From Cryphonectria parasitica EP155 (taxonomy: Eukaryota; Ascomycota; Sordariomycetes; Diaporthales; Cryphonectriaceae), in the NCBI RefSeq assembly GCF_011745365.1, contig NW_024468911.1, positions 4,024,759-4,088,758 of the forward strand: a stretch of DNA of 64,000 bases. Direction: 5' to 3'. This document shows positions 11,374-23,064 of this stretch, piece by piece. Within the stretch, counting starts at the first letter, position 1. Every line of letters starts with the position of its first letter. The position numbers and the translations under genes were made by a program. The notes below the pieces were generated by a model that was given only the letters and a program-made list of their open reading frames with translations, did not search any database and was not told the origin of the DNA.

Positions 11374-13439
11374 ATGACCCGAGACTCAGCGTTTCGATAC
11401 CCAGAGCTACAACACGATGCGGACTCGATCCGGATTCTCACTTTGGAACCAGGCCGCTTCTTGGATCAACTTGTGTGCCGTCTCACAGCCTGTACCTTCG
11501 CCTCCAAGCCTAGATATGTGGCTCTTTCATATACCTGGGAAACACCATACCCAGACAATGAATGGCTGCTCCCAGACACGCTCGGCGATGGCGTCAGCAC
11601 TAATATCACAGTAAACGGCGTACCATACCAGATACAGCGCAATCTATACATGGCCCTCCTCTACCTGCGCTCCTCGGAGCATCCCTTTAACATCTGGGTC
11701 GACGCCGTCTGCATCGACCAGTCCAACATCCAAGAGCGAAACGCCCAAGTCTCTCTCATGTCCTTCATCTACAAGCGGGCGCAGAAAGTCGTGACCTGGC
11801 TCGGGACCAGGGCTCTTCCTGAGATGGGGGGTGACTTGTTTCGGGCCATGGGGATGGACTGGGCACTGGGTGAGACGAGGCACTTGGCTGCCTCGCTATC
11901 ATCATCATCAGATCAGCACCAGTATCGGGACAGAAAGGATAGCAACAACAATGCTTGGTCCCGCAAGCCTGACTCGGATACCATGGCCAGAATTGCTGAG
12001 AGCAGGTACTGGAGGCGGATGTGGGTCGTCCAGGAGCTCTGTCTCCCGCGGGTGCTGCTCTTTGTGTACGAGTCTAGAGTCTGGAGCTACGAGGACCTGT
12101 GCCAGTCCAAAGTCCTCCAGGCCCGAGTGAAGGAGAGAGGGAGCCTGCCCGGTGGCAGCAACACCTTCCATCACCGCACTGACCAAGATGACGCACGCTT
12201 TGAGGCCATGTCGCTCTTGCTGCGGGCAAGGGAGGCCAGGTTCAAGCTCGTCACGCTCGAGGATCTCGTCGACCGCTTTGGCAACCAGGAATGCACCCAG
12301 ATAAGGGACAAGGTGTACGGTCTTTTGAGTCTGGCACATGACATTCGCCCTTGGTCCGCAGCGAGAGGGGGTGTGACGAACGGGCTCGAGAATCATGTCG
12401 TCTCCAAGTCTTCTGGCGGCCGCGAGAGGGTGCCTTTCGAGGTGAACTATGCCAAGCCGCTTTTTGAGATCTGGCTTGACATGATCAAGCTGGTTCTTGA
12501 ACGCGGTGAGCGATACAGCGAGGATGATGATTCACGTGCGGTCAGACGTAGTATCGTGAGAACAGCTGCAGTTATTCAGAAAGCTTTCGGCCGGAAGTTT
12601 GAGGAGGAGATGGACGGCATCACTACTAGCAAGGTAAGTAAATGGACATCGCACCACGCAGGAAGTGGCGAGATCGTAATACGAGCAAAACACCAACAAA
12701 GGCATTTGTCTAGCAAGTCCACCATCATCCTTGTTCGATACGGGCCGAGGGATTCTCCAGCGGCACGATCCTCCATCTCAGACCATCCTACGGGGCCGTC
12801 ATGGGATCCCACACAGCAAGACAAGATTGGAAAGACGCATTCGAGGCGCACTACAGCAAGCCATCCGACCTTGAGCTCCTCCGGCATGTGAACGAGGAGT
12901 TCATGGCCCAGGTAGAATCCTATGGCCCCTCTGATCTAAGGAGAATCCAACAGATGTCATACAACGAGCGGATCCTTGCGTGGCCAGCCAGCCAGGCGCC
13001 CAAGCCTGATCTGAACGGCACTGCGCAGAAGCCCCAGCAGGAGGAGGGAGAACCACAAGACGGCAGCAGGGAGCAGCTGGCAGACCCGATCTTCTGCCTT
13101 GGGACGGGGCACCTCATCGCTCTTGTCCCACCAACAGCAAAAGTGGGCGACGTGCTTGTTCAATTTTGGGGTTGTTCCGCTGCACTCGTCATGCGGCAGA
13201 TCAAGACGACGGACGACGGGGCGCCGAGCCCTGTGTACGCCTTGGTAGGGAGAGCAGACGTTGCGGGATGCACAATGTCAGAGCTGCTTGAGGGCGGTGG
13301 GCCTGGGACAGCTTCGTCGAACGATGTCCAACCCTCGGAATTGTCAGCCCTGAATGTCGACCTGGACATTAGGACCTTACAAATCATCAGCTGCCGGGTA
13401 CACGTTCAAGATGTGTCTCTTGACAGCCCGAGCGTCTAG
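11374..13439 (+). CDS. HET-domain protein (second copy, divergent)
   Basis: Two exons, 11374-12633 and 12714-13439. The intron has GTAAGT and TCTAG ends and the frame is kept. The product is 661 aa. The ATG at 11374 (context AAAATGA) was preferred to two earlier in-frame ATGs at 11308/11311. HET signatures: YVALSYTWET at about residues 48-57, NIWVDAVCIDQSN at about 106-118, and RMWVVQELCLPRVLLF near 225. The C-terminal module (LADPIFCLGTGHLIALVPPTAKVGDVLV) corresponds to the barrel-like tail seen in many HET proteins. A charged, low-complexity insert (QKPQQEEGEPQDGSRE) breaks this tail. The HET motifs differ clearly from those of the copy at 1.9 kb, so this is not a recent duplicate. Its role in incompatibility is inferred from the family only. 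Confidence 0.88.
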
Positions 13440-14279
13440 CATGACAGCAGCCATCAGCAAGACCGAAGGTAATGAGGAGGACGATTAGATACGAGCTTTA
13501 ACTCACCACAAAAAACATAGCTCCGATCCCCATACACCCAAAAAGACATTCATCGAATCTCGTCAGGAATTTCACGCGTTGACAGAATCATCGCATTAGA
13601 GGTTGTGGCACACAGCCCTCTGCATATCCACTAAAGATGAAACAAATCAGAAGAACCTTTTCGTACAGAATATTTCCCACGTCAAACAACAAATCCAGTT
13701 CCTTTACCTCGCCAACCCGTTATGACGCCGATTCCCACACCAAGACAAAACACTCCCTATCGAGCGTGAAGGGTGGAAAGAAAGACGGATCACCCCTTTC
13801 TAATTAAATTAAAGAGAGAAGAAAAAGGGAAAAAAGAACAAGAAATGGCACATTCCGCACTGAGCATGGCTTTACTGGTATCGCCTTGGTCACCATGCCA
13901 TCGACCTCTGCTGTTGAGCTGGCCATCGTTGACTGATCCACTGGTTGAGCCTCCTGAAGATTGTCCGCCATACAATGGCTTTGAGTCTTGACGGCCGGTG
14001 TTAGCCGGGTGTTTGTCGGCCAGGACTGCTGTGGAAGTGAAGCCGTATGTATCCAGCCGGGCGCTGGTGCCCGTGACTTGGCTTTTCCTCGGCCCGCACT
14101 TGGTGGCCACCACGTAGGCGAGCATCTCCGTCGTGAGAAGACGTTTCTGGATGCAACTGGTAAAGTATGTGGGGTGCAGCCTCGAAGTCGTTTTCATTAT
14201 GCGGGTGCTGATACCTCCAAGTCCGAGGTTGCTGCGTTAGGGTTGAGCCTAGCAGCTCAGTCATTGAGCGAGAGTTATC
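13440..14279. other. convergent 3' region between HET gene and RSC8
   Basis: Both flanking genes end here. Frames on both strands (up to 135 codons, minus 13790-14197) have no domain resemblance and probably lie in the 3' UTR of RSC8. Confidence 0.5.
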
Positions 14280-16535
14280 CTACGCCTCGTAGCTCTTGAC
14301 GGGACCGCCACTGCTTAGGGGCTGCAAGCCACCCATCACGGGCGCTGCCTGCAGGTTCAGTCGGTCACCGTCCATCACAACATCCTGGCCCAGCCTGGCG
14401 CCTTGCTCGCCACCCATCGCGGCCGCCGTCTTCAGCTCGTCCTGAACCCGTCGCACTCGCTTCTTGAACGCCAGGCGATCCAGGAAAAGCTGTTGTCGGG
14501 CACGCTCCAGCTCTCGGCGCTCTTCTTGCAGGAGAGCCTCCATCTCATTGAAGTACTTCATCTTCTGCTCCATCTTCTGCAGGGTGATGTTTACAGCAGC
14601 CGACACAAGACGCGTCATCTCCCGTTCCTCGTGCGAGGCCAATGCGTCGGCACGAGCTCCTATCGTGGCCAAGGGGATGTTCGCCAAGGCGGTCGTTGTC
14701 GTCTTGGTGGTAGTGGTGGTTGTCGTGGTAGTCTCCTGGCGGATGTCGATCTCCATCGACTCGTTGCCCTCTGTCTCCTTGCCCTTGCCCTTTCCGTTAG
14801 ACTGAGCTTCGATAGCACCGCTCGATTCGAGCTTGCCCCGCAGCTGCTGCCGCAACTCCTCTGCAGACTTGCCAGCGGCCACGGCCGCGCTGGCAGGATC
14901 CGCAAGACTGGCGAGGAAGGCCACAACAGTCATGACTGGATTGTCAGCTTGGCTGAAAGGTAGCTGACCACCCGCGGTTCCAAGCATTGAAATGCCCACG
15001 GGGTTCTCCGCCTCGAGGTACTTGTCCTCGATATCGAGCTGCAGGAACTGAAGAACACACTCTTCCTTCGTCCGTGTGCCGACGTGGTCCGCAATTTCGA
15101 CCCAGTTGTCATCGAATCTCTCGAGGCCCTCCAACAAGCGCAGCAGCTCCGCATCGGTCCACGGCGCGTCTCGGTCCAGGGTAGCAGAGTAGGTGGGGTT
15201 CTCCATCCTCGTGAAGTTGCTGTTTGGCTGGTTCGAGGGGAACCGGCCATCCACGAAACAACTCGGGCAGATGTCGAAGCTCTTCTTGTTGTTCGAAGCA
15301 GGGTCGACGTATGTGTTGTGGTAGTAGATCCTGGTACAATCGATTCCACAGGTCTGGCAATGAACCTTGGCGATGGGCGCCTTTGTGAGCTCTTCGACCG
15401 ACGTGCTTGAGATGCCATTAGTCGTAGGAGTATCGCCGTTCGTCTTGTTCTCAGTCTTGTTGAGCTTGGCACCCTTGGCACCGGCCTCGTATATGTTGCG
15501 TGCCAGCTCCAGATTCAACTCGCTCTTGGGCACTGTGCCGGCTTTGGCCTTGGCATCCGTGTCAGCGTGCGCCTTGCCGTCGGTGAGGATTGGGTCTGTT
15601 GCTGGCTGCCATGGTTGGAGACCTCGGGGGGTGTCACAGATGATCTTAAAGTGACCTGTGAAGGGCGGGCCAACAGGCGCCGGCCGGTGGTCGGGATCAA
15701 CCTGAAAAAGAAGAATACGTCAGTGACTGGTTGCAAGCATTCGTGCGGTGCGACGGCTTGTGCCGTACCTGGTAGTTGATCAGGCCCCACTGCTCGAGGA
15801 ACGAGTGGACTCTCATAATAGCACACACATCGCCAGCAAGATTCCGCCTGCAAGCTGTAACGGTCAGGTACTCGGCAGGGTTCAGCCTGTACGTGTTAAT
15901 CATGAAGTCGCGGTAGTCCTTGTACACGGCAGGTGTCTTGCTCCGGTTCCGCTGGTTGAAGAACTCGGGAAGGGCCTTTCGCTCGGTGGGATGAACGATG
16001 TTCATGTCGAACCAGGTGCTGTAGCTCGGCAGGACGATGGAGTGCGTCTGGGAGATTAAGTGTTGGCGGGCGGCGTTCTCGATAGCCTCCTTGCTCTTGC
16101 CGCTGTCGCCCTCGCCCGAGGCATCACCATCAATGGCCTGGTCCGTCTTGGACTCGCCATCCACATCGGCCATCTCCTCATCCTGCGCGGCCGCGTTTTC
16201 GGGGGCTGGGCCGTCGGGCGCATCGAGAGGGTTGTCTGAGGAGGCACCGGGCGCAGGGGTTGTGCTGTCTTGTTTGATGGCTGGCTCATTGGAAGAGCCC
16301 TCACCCATTTGTACATCTAACAGGGGTGTTGTAAGGGTGAGTACTTGGGTGCTAGGTCTGGACATTGGGGACACATGAAAGATGCATGGGCAAATGGTGG
16401 TGCTGCACCAGGAATCTTAGTGCACGTACCTTCACCAGAATTCACATCAGCCAGAGGCGGTTGGGCAAGAATTGGATTGCTTCCAGGAGATGCACCATTG
16501 GCAGGGGTGCCATAGTTGACATTCTCTTCCTCCAT
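14280..16535 (-). CDS. RSC8: SWI/SNF-RSC chromatin remodelling subunit (Rsc8/Swi3, SMARCC family)
   Basis: Three exons: 16535-16430, 16316-15769 and 15701-14280. Introns have GTACGT..TTAG and GTACGG..TTCAG ends, giving 691 aa. Domain order is an acidic disordered N-terminus, then a SWIRM domain ([29 protein letters not shown] ... [21 protein letters not shown]). A ZZ-like zinc finger follows (CQTCGIDC ... [11 protein letters not shown]), then a SANT/Myb domain ([22 protein letters not shown]) and a C-terminal coiled coil ([29 protein letters not shown]). In yeast this scaffold subunit dimerises and is essential for nucleosome remodelling in the nucleus. A run of threonines (about 12 of 14 residues) precedes the coiled coil and is encoded by a GTG/GGT-like repeat on the plus strand. 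It shares a 565-bp promoter with the divergent ETF-alpha gene. Confidence 0.95.
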
Positions 16536-17100
16536 TTCGATGATGGATAGCCTGGCTTTGATCCAAACTGCAACTTGGGCCTTGACGATGGAAAGGTTGA
16601 AAGAGAACTGAGGTAGGAAACAGGTTGCGACAAGCTGCACACTGCAATTGCAGGTGGAGTAACTCAATAATCGAGGAGACTGTCAGGAAGTATGAGCTTT
16701 TCCTGACCAGAGTACACCTGCAATTAGGCAGGGAGCAGAAACACGGTTTGTTGGTGATGAATATCGACGTGGGGGATGGATCTGGGTGCAGTCGCAGAAG
16801 ACCATGTCAAGTTGTCGCGTTGAAGGAAAATCGACCGGGGGCGCGTGTATTGCTGCTCCTTCCTGAAAACTGTTGCAGCCTCAGGCTTCCATCCTGCAGC
16901 GGGTAGACCCTAACCCTGCTTGGTTCATCCAAAAGTGTACTAGCTTTAGTCCGCGCGCACTTGGCTCCCGGTCACGGAGGGCCTTGAATAGCCGAGGGCG
17001 ACTTCATGAAGTGCTCTTGGCCCGTGGCTTGTGCCTTCTCTTTCTCTCTCCCCTCTCGACATCCTTCGGAAAAGAGAAAGCAACCACAGCGCTTCCCAGG
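16536..17100. promoter_or_regulatory. divergent promoter region, RSC8 / ETF-alpha
   Basis: About 565 bp between two start codons on opposite strands. An in-frame extension of the ETF-alpha frame upstream of its ATG exists (to about 16873) but does not look like a better N-terminus. A CT-rich leader (about 17028-17060) precedes the ETF-alpha ATG. Confidence 0.5.
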
Positions 17101-18225
17101 ATGCTCTGCACAGCACGGAGAGTCATACCGCACCAGCTGCGGCGGCAAATCGCTCAGGCAACGACCACCACAAGCCCGTCGGCATTCTTGAGCCCCGCAG
17201 CACTTCGGCGGCTTGCCTCGACTCTCGCAATTCTCGAGCAGAGGGAAGGGAAGCTCAACCATGGATCGCTGAGCGCCATCGCGGCAGCTCAGAAGATTGG
17301 TGGCTCAGTACATGGCTTCGTGGCTGGGAGCAGCATCAAGCCGGTAGCAGAGGAGGCAGCGACGGCAGAGGGCGTCGAGAAGATCATAGCTGTGGACAGC
17401 GGCGCCTACGACAAGGTAAGATTCTCAAGTGCAATTGGAGGCATGCACATATACAATGCTGACTCTCGTGTGTGTGCACAGGGTCTGGCAGAGAACTTCG
17501 CCCCCCTCCTGGTCGAGAACATCAAGAAAGGCGGCTACACGCACGTCATCGCAGGACATACTGCATTCGGCAAGAACTTGATGCCCCGCGTCGCCGCACT
17601 GCTCGACTCCCAGCAGATCTCCGATATCACGGCCGTCGAGAGCGAGAATACCTTCGTGCGCCCCATCTACGCCGGCAACGCGATCGCCACTGTCGAATCC
17701 TCGGACCCCATCAAGATCATCACCATCCGCGGCACGGCGTTCGCGCCTGCCGAGCTTGGGAAGGGCTCTGCGGCTGTGGAGGATGGCGTAGACCCCAAGG
17801 TCGAGTCCCAGACCGAGTGGGTGTCTGAGGACCTGGCCAAGTCTGACAGGCCTGACCTGGCGACGGCCGGCAAAGTTGTGTCTGGTGGACGGGGTTTGAA
17901 GTCAAAGGAGGAGTTCGACAAGGTCATGCAGCCACTGGCGGACACGCTTGGTGCGGCGATTGGTGCGTCACGTGCGGCTGTTGACAGTGGGTATGCGGAC
18001 AACAGCTTGCAGGTTGGACAGACGGGCAAGGTGGTTGCGCCACAGCTGTATATGGCCGTGGGCATTTCTGGGGCTATCCAACACTTGGCGGGTATGAAGG
18101 ACAGCAAGGTTATCGCGGCGATCAATAAGGATGCTGATGCGCCCATTTTTCAAGTAGCGGATGTTGGCTTGGTGGGAGATCTTTTTGAGAAGGTCCCTGA
18201 GCTGACGGAGAAGCTAAAGAAATAG
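17101..18225 (+). CDS. ETFA: electron transfer flavoprotein alpha subunit, mitochondrial
   Basis: Two exons, 17101-17415 and 17482-18225, give 352 aa. The 66-nt intron (GTAAGA donor, GCTGACTC branch, GCACAG acceptor) is a multiple of three and has no stop, so an unspliced message would encode 22 extra residues. The N-terminus is Arg/Ser/Thr-rich, as in a mitochondrial presequence (MLCTARRVIPHQLRRQIAQ). The ETF N-terminal fold starts at ASTLAILEQREGKL. The FAD-binding C-terminal domain is complete: GGRGLKSKEEF, GASRAAVDSGY, QVGQTGKVVAPQLYMAVGISG and AINKDADAPIFQVADVGLVGDL. The protein pairs with ETF-beta to carry electrons from acyl-CoA dehydrogenases to ETF-ubiquinone oxidoreductase in the matrix. 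It converges with the ARH1 gene, with only about 130 bp between stop codons. Confidence 0.96.
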   Translation: MLCTARRVIPHQLRRQIAQATTTTSPSAFLSPAALRRLASTLAILEQREGKLNHGSLSAIAAAQKIGGSVHGFVAGSSIKPVAEEAATAEGVEKIIAVDSGAYDKVRFSSAIGGMHIYNADSRVCAQGLAENFAPLLVENIKKGGYTHVIAGHTAFGKNLMPRVAALLDSQQISDITAVESENTFVRPIYAGNAIATVESSDPIKIITIRGTAFAPAELGKGSAAVEDGVDPKVESQTEWVSEDLAKSDRPDLATAGKVVSGGRGLKSKEEFDKVMQPLADTLGAAIGASRAAVDSGYADNSLQVGQTGKVVAPQLYMAVGISGAIQHLAGMKDSKVIAAINKDADAPIFQVADVGLVGDLFEKVPELTEKLKK

Positions 18226-18353
18226 ATTTATATATTTTATAGATTATGTATATTTGAAGATACCGGATACAGCATTCCAATGGTAATTCTCGCGCGAGCA
18301 GCAGAGAAACAGACAATCTACTACCAATGCCTCTGATGCTGCTGCTGGTTGCT

Positions 18354-20051
18354 CTATGAGTTTGCCGTGGATATAGACAAAGGCAGCATGTCTTCGATAG
18401 TGGTGAATTTCTCCCTCTCTTTGCCCTTCTGTCTGCCTTTCTCCCTCTCAGCTCTGTCAATGGCCAACCAGCCCTCCCAGCCCACAGCACCATACGCCAG
18501 ATCCTGACCATTTTCACTCCTCACTCCCTCCCACCCAGCGCTCCCTGCCACCCAGCCATTAGCAGGTGCAGCAGTCGTGCTGTCGGACAGGAACGCTGCA
18601 CCCGCCTTCCAATCCGCAGCAATAGCCGCCGCCGTCGTAAATGCATCCTCCATCGTGCTAGCGATCACGCCTGTGGGGCCACGCTTCACCCACCCGGCAC
18701 AGTATAATCCAGGGAAGTGGGCTGTGTCTTTGTTGAAGGGTATCACGCGGCCGTAGACCCCATCGTTCGCGACGACACCCTTTCTTTCGTCGAAAGCAAC
18801 CCCTACGTCTTTGAACTCGCGTATGGGCTCGGATTTGTAACCAATCGACCTGAACACCAGCGGCGAGTCTATGACCTCTGGTTCCCCCTCGGTGCCCTGG
18901 ACGCTGGCACTCGCGTCGTATAGATCGGTTAGGACATTGTGCTGAAAGGAAGTGGCACCAACAGCGGAAGGGTCTGAGGCGTGAGGGTGGAACGCAGTGG
19001 GCGACAGGCAAAACCCTAGATCCCAAGACTTGGGTGCTCCCTCGAGAGGCGTCCCAGAGCCCTTGACGAGAACCTCCATCAGCCGCCTTCGCGCCCGAGG
19101 CAGGCTCTTGAGGTCATCCGGCACAAGCGCTCTCTCCACGGACCTGAACCCCACGCCCGGCAGGTTCATCATCTCCCGCAGCTCCTTGATGGTAAAGGCA
19201 GCCTGCATGGGTGCCCGCCTCCCAATGACGCTGACTCTCCTCACACGGCTGGCCGCCAGCGCCTCGAGTGCGTACCCGGCCATGTCGGTCCGCCGCAGCT
19301 TATCGACATCCTCGAGCAGGATGCGAACGACGTCGAGCGCTACGTTACCCTGGCCGATGATGACGGCGGACTCTTGCGAGAGGTCTGGGTTGAGGCCGGC
19401 AAACTCGGGCAGGCCGTTGTACCAGCCCACGAACTCGCGGGCAGAATAGATGCGCCGCAGGGAACCTTCGCCGGGAATGCCGAGGTTGCGGTCCTTGGAG
19501 GCGCCGTAGGCGAAGAGGACGGCGTCGTAGTTTCGGAGGAGAGAGCCCAAGGGGACGGACTGGCCGCCTGGGTGGCTAGGGGGGTGACCGACCGCGACGT
19601 TGCCGATGAAGGTGAAGTTGGGGGATGAGGCGACCTCTGTGAATTTGTCCCCGCAGTTCTACTTTTTCTCGCCTTGTCAGTTTCATGACGGTCTGTTCTT
19701 ACTATGAGATGGGTAGCAGCAATTGGGATTTGAAAGAATCCTACCCACCTTGACCTCTGGATGATCAGGCGCAACGCCGAATCTGACGAGCCCAAACGGC
19801 ACAGGCAAAGCCTCGTACATGTCGACCTTGGCACCCTCGATGAGAGACATGACACGGTAGGATGTATAGAAGCCCGCAGGACCAGAACCGACAACGGCCA
19901 TTCGGAAGGGCCGGTCATGTCGAGATGAGGCAGTCGTCGTCGAATATGAGCATCGTAGGAGGTGAGAAGTAGGTCTTCGACTGTGACTCAACAGCCTGGC
20001 ACAACTAGCTGTAAGACCAGCAGCAGTGGGACTGGGAATATGGAGAGACAT
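18354..20051 (-). CDS. ARH1: NADPH:adrenodoxin/ferredoxin oxidoreductase, mitochondrial
   Basis: Two exons, 20051-19749 and 19658-18354 (90-nt intron, GTGGGT..GTAG), give 535 aa. The N-terminus is rich in Ser, Thr and Arg (a presequence), followed by the FAD dinucleotide-binding motif MAVVGSGPAGFYTSYRV and PVPFGLVRFGVAPDHPEVK, a hallmark of the family. NADPH binding is seen in VIIGQGNVALDVVRILL and VIGRRAPMQAAFTIKEL. The C-terminal FAD contact is GLYCAGWVKRGPTGVIASTMEDAF. The enzyme passes electrons from NADPH to the mitochondrial ferredoxin (Yah1) for Fe-S cluster and haem A synthesis. The C-terminal tail beyond the conserved core is longer than in the yeast enzyme and basic (EREKGRQKGKEREK). 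An alternative name in animals is FDXR. Confidence 0.95.
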
Positions 20052-20823
20052 TATTGTATCATGACATTGGAAGGTGTCTTTGTACTTGTCAAGAGCATCA
20101 CGTTGTATGTCTTGGAGGTTGGACAACGTTGGTGGGCAGATAGTGTTAGATTGACTAGGACATTGAGATTCAAGAAGCCAAGGCAGGAAGAAGAGAAAAA
20201 CCCGAAAAACCACTTCTTTCGGATACAGTACTTGGAAGATCCCGTCAGCATTTGGCACAAGAAGTATACACAGTAAGTATGCTTGTGCTACTCTTCTGCC
20301 AACCCTATGCTTGGAAAACTTGCACATGTGCCATTGTCTTGAGGCATCAACCCAGAATACAGCACCTACTCTGCCTCATACATAATCAAAGATATGAGGT
20401 GGACAATTAAAGTATACTATACAGTAGTACCAAAATTGTGAGGTGAGCCATCTGCTTGTTTAATGTACTGTACTGGCGGGGTTCATTGACCAATCCCCAC
20501 AGCGCGGGCCGGTCCCTGGCTAACAGGGGTTGCACTGTGTATAAGGCGTATAAGTGGTCGGGTTGCTATGCCAACTATGGGTCCCAGCCCACCCCGATCC
20601 TGGTTTACCAGCCCCCAGGAATATGCCTTGGACGTTGGGGCTTTGTCTTGTACTGTGCTTGGTATAACCCCAAAACTGCAATGACGACCTTGATTTCTTT
20701 TTGCTCTCCAGTCTTCCTTCCCTCTTCTGTGTCCTTGTCTCTTTCTCTCGTTGTCTGGCATTCCAGTCAATCTTTTTCTTCTTCTTTCCCTCCTGGGACG
20801 GCAGCAATATTTCCCGGTACACC
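20052..20823. promoter_or_regulatory. divergent intergenic region, ARH1 / membrane protein
   Basis: About 770 bp between divergent starts. The plus side shows a pyrimidine-rich leader (about 20690-20800) just before the ATG of the membrane-protein gene, typical of fungal 5' UTRs. No separate gene is supported; the 154-codon minus frame at 20483-20947 overlaps this leader and exon 1 and looks spurious. Confidence 0.45.
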
Positions 20824-23064
20824 ATGGGCGCACAACACCAGCCGTATATGTACTCGGCCGCGAGATACGACGAGGATAGTCGTTTTCCCTCGCGTCCTTT
20901 TGACCCAAAAGCAGTGACCCGTGCCAGTTACGACTATAAGCCTCCAAAGCCCAAGCAAGAAGGACCCCTGGTCTCGTTCAATCGCCATCCAGAGTAAGTG
21001 TCGAGAGCTTCTGCAGCTACCCACAAATCTAAAATTCCGCCATGTGGTGGTCTGCATTCCTGATCTCTGACCTGTGCTCCATATTATTTACAGTTCACAC
21101 GTGGTTCCTGAGACGAGGAATCAGTTCAAGGCACTGGGCCCCAAGACGAAATGGTGGATCAAGTGGTTGAGGATCGCCCAGCTCTGCATCCGTGTGCTTC
21201 AGCTTGTTGCAGCAGCGGGGATTCTCTTCCTCTTCATCGTCATTGACGATGTCAGCGCCCTGACCGCCTGGGTCGAGAGAATTACCGTGAGTTCATCCAA
21301 TCCAGTCTTTTGCTCATCCCTCATTGCATTCGGAACCAACGTGGAACGGCAGAGCAGTAAAAAACATGACTGATACTGACCATCTATTTGCAGGCTGGTG
21401 TGACCATGATCCACTGCATCTATGGCATCTGGCATCTGGCACGTCCCGCGGGTTCCAGGCCACCAGCCTCATCTGCCAGCTACCAGATGTTCTCAGCCAT
21501 CACCGATCTCGCGGTGCTGCCTCTCTACACCTACGGCTGTCTGTCTGTCCGCAGCTCTAGTGACCACTGGGGCACGCTTCTCAAGAACGAGAGCCTGATG
21601 AATTACTTCCTGCCGGCGCTGTACTACTCCCTCTTTGGCGGTGCAATCCTGCATCTCATCTCGTTGTGCATTGGACTCTGGCTCGCCCTCAAGTTCAGGC
21701 AGATCACTCGTCTGCCGCCAGACATGAACCCACTCGAGGACAACCTCACCTCCCGGCACCAGAAGAAACTGTCTATCGCCACGACTGCCACCTACCGCAC
21801 AGAGCATGACCGTCGCCTGTCGACGCCCCTCGAGGACCGCCGCCGCTCAGGGCTCCCCTACGAAGATGTCGACCGTCCTCCGTCGGTCCCCTTCTACGCG
21901 ACACGGTCCAGCCCGCGCAGCTCCACGGCATCTATTGATCTGCCTCCTCGGCAATACCAGGTCACGCCAACTCACTCGCCTAGGAACTCAGTCACTGCCG
22001 CAGACCTCAAGCGCATGTCCGCTCCCCCTCCTGCAACGGCTGCATCTGGCAACCCACCCACACCTCCACCACGCAGCCCATGGCGCTCCTCGCGCGCATC
22101 ATATGCCGAGGTGCCAACACAGGACCTGGCAGACATGCAGCCGCCCCACTCTCGAGGATCCTCTAGCCAAGCTCCGCCCTCCCCACGAAGCTATGGCCAC
22201 CAGTCTCGCCCCAGCACTGGCACAACAGCCGTACAGCAACAGCCGTCCACCAGCTCTGGACAGACAGGCTCATCTCCACCACGCCCGCCCAAGTTCACCG
22301 AGTCCTGGTACATGACCGAGTCCCTCTTCGGCCGCACGCACGAGCGCAACCGCGCCATGAAGGCTAAGAGCGAGACACAAGTGCAGGGCTATGAGGCCAT
22401 TCGCCGGCGCTATGAGCTCTCCGACTCAGAGTCTGACTATGAGGACGAGAACGAGACCGCCACCGCCTACTCCGTCATGAACCCCGGCAAGGACGAGATG
22501 GCCGACGATGACGGCGACCTCGCCTCGCCGCGGAACCACCCCAATCCCCTGCGAGCCAACCCGTCCCTGCCCAGCATCGTGAGCACCGAGAACAATAGCG
22601 ACATTGGCAAGCCCAAGCCCCGCATGCGGCCCAATACCCCCTTCACCCACAAGTCCGCCCTGAGCGAGATTGACCTGAACGACAGACGCGTGAGCAACGG
22701 CGGCGCCGGAGCCGGAGCTGCAGGCGCTGATGATGACGTTGCCGAAAAGAAGCCGCGGAACTACGGCGGTCTCAAGGGGCGCAGCCCTACCAAGCGGTAC
22801 ACGTGGGCACCGCGGGACCGTGACAGCAGCATCCAGCCCGAGAGCGACTTCTACGCCAAGCCCTATGGCGAGCTCAAGAGTGCCACCCCGCCGGTCATGG
22901 TCGGGAGTGACAGGCAGGTGTCCAGCGGGAACGACTTTGGCGACCTGGGCGCGGCGGGAGGCGCGGCAGCGGCTAAGAGGTATTTCTCATTCGGGAGGAG
23001 GAATGTCAGTGGTAAGATCGCAGAGGAGGGAAGAGGGTCTCCTGGTATCGGTCGTGCTCGCTGA
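20824..23064 (+). CDS. four-TM membrane protein with long disordered cytosolic tail, unknown function
   Basis: Three exons, 20824-20993, 21094-21286 and 21394-23064, give 677 aa. The second intron has a clear CTGAC branch site. I do not recognise a named family. Residues about 85-260 hold four hydrophobic segments: LCIRVLQLVAAAGILFLFIV, AGVTMIHCIYGIWHLA, SAITDLAVLPLYTYGCLSV and LYYSLFGGAILHLISLCIG. This resembles a MARVEL-like four-helix arrangement in outline only. The remaining ~420 residues are Pro/Ser/Arg-rich and disordered, with acidic patches (SDSESDYEDENE) and many SP/TP sites. It ends in FSFGRRNVSGKIAEEGRG. Such a layout suggests a plasma-membrane or cortical protein regulated by phosphorylation, but that is inference. 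The start fits a good ACCATGG context. Confidence 0.85.

Noticed and set aside
13790..14197. 135-codon minus frame downstream of RSC8
   Set aside because: Lies where the RSC8 3' UTR is expected, with no family match and no splice signal joining it to RSC8.
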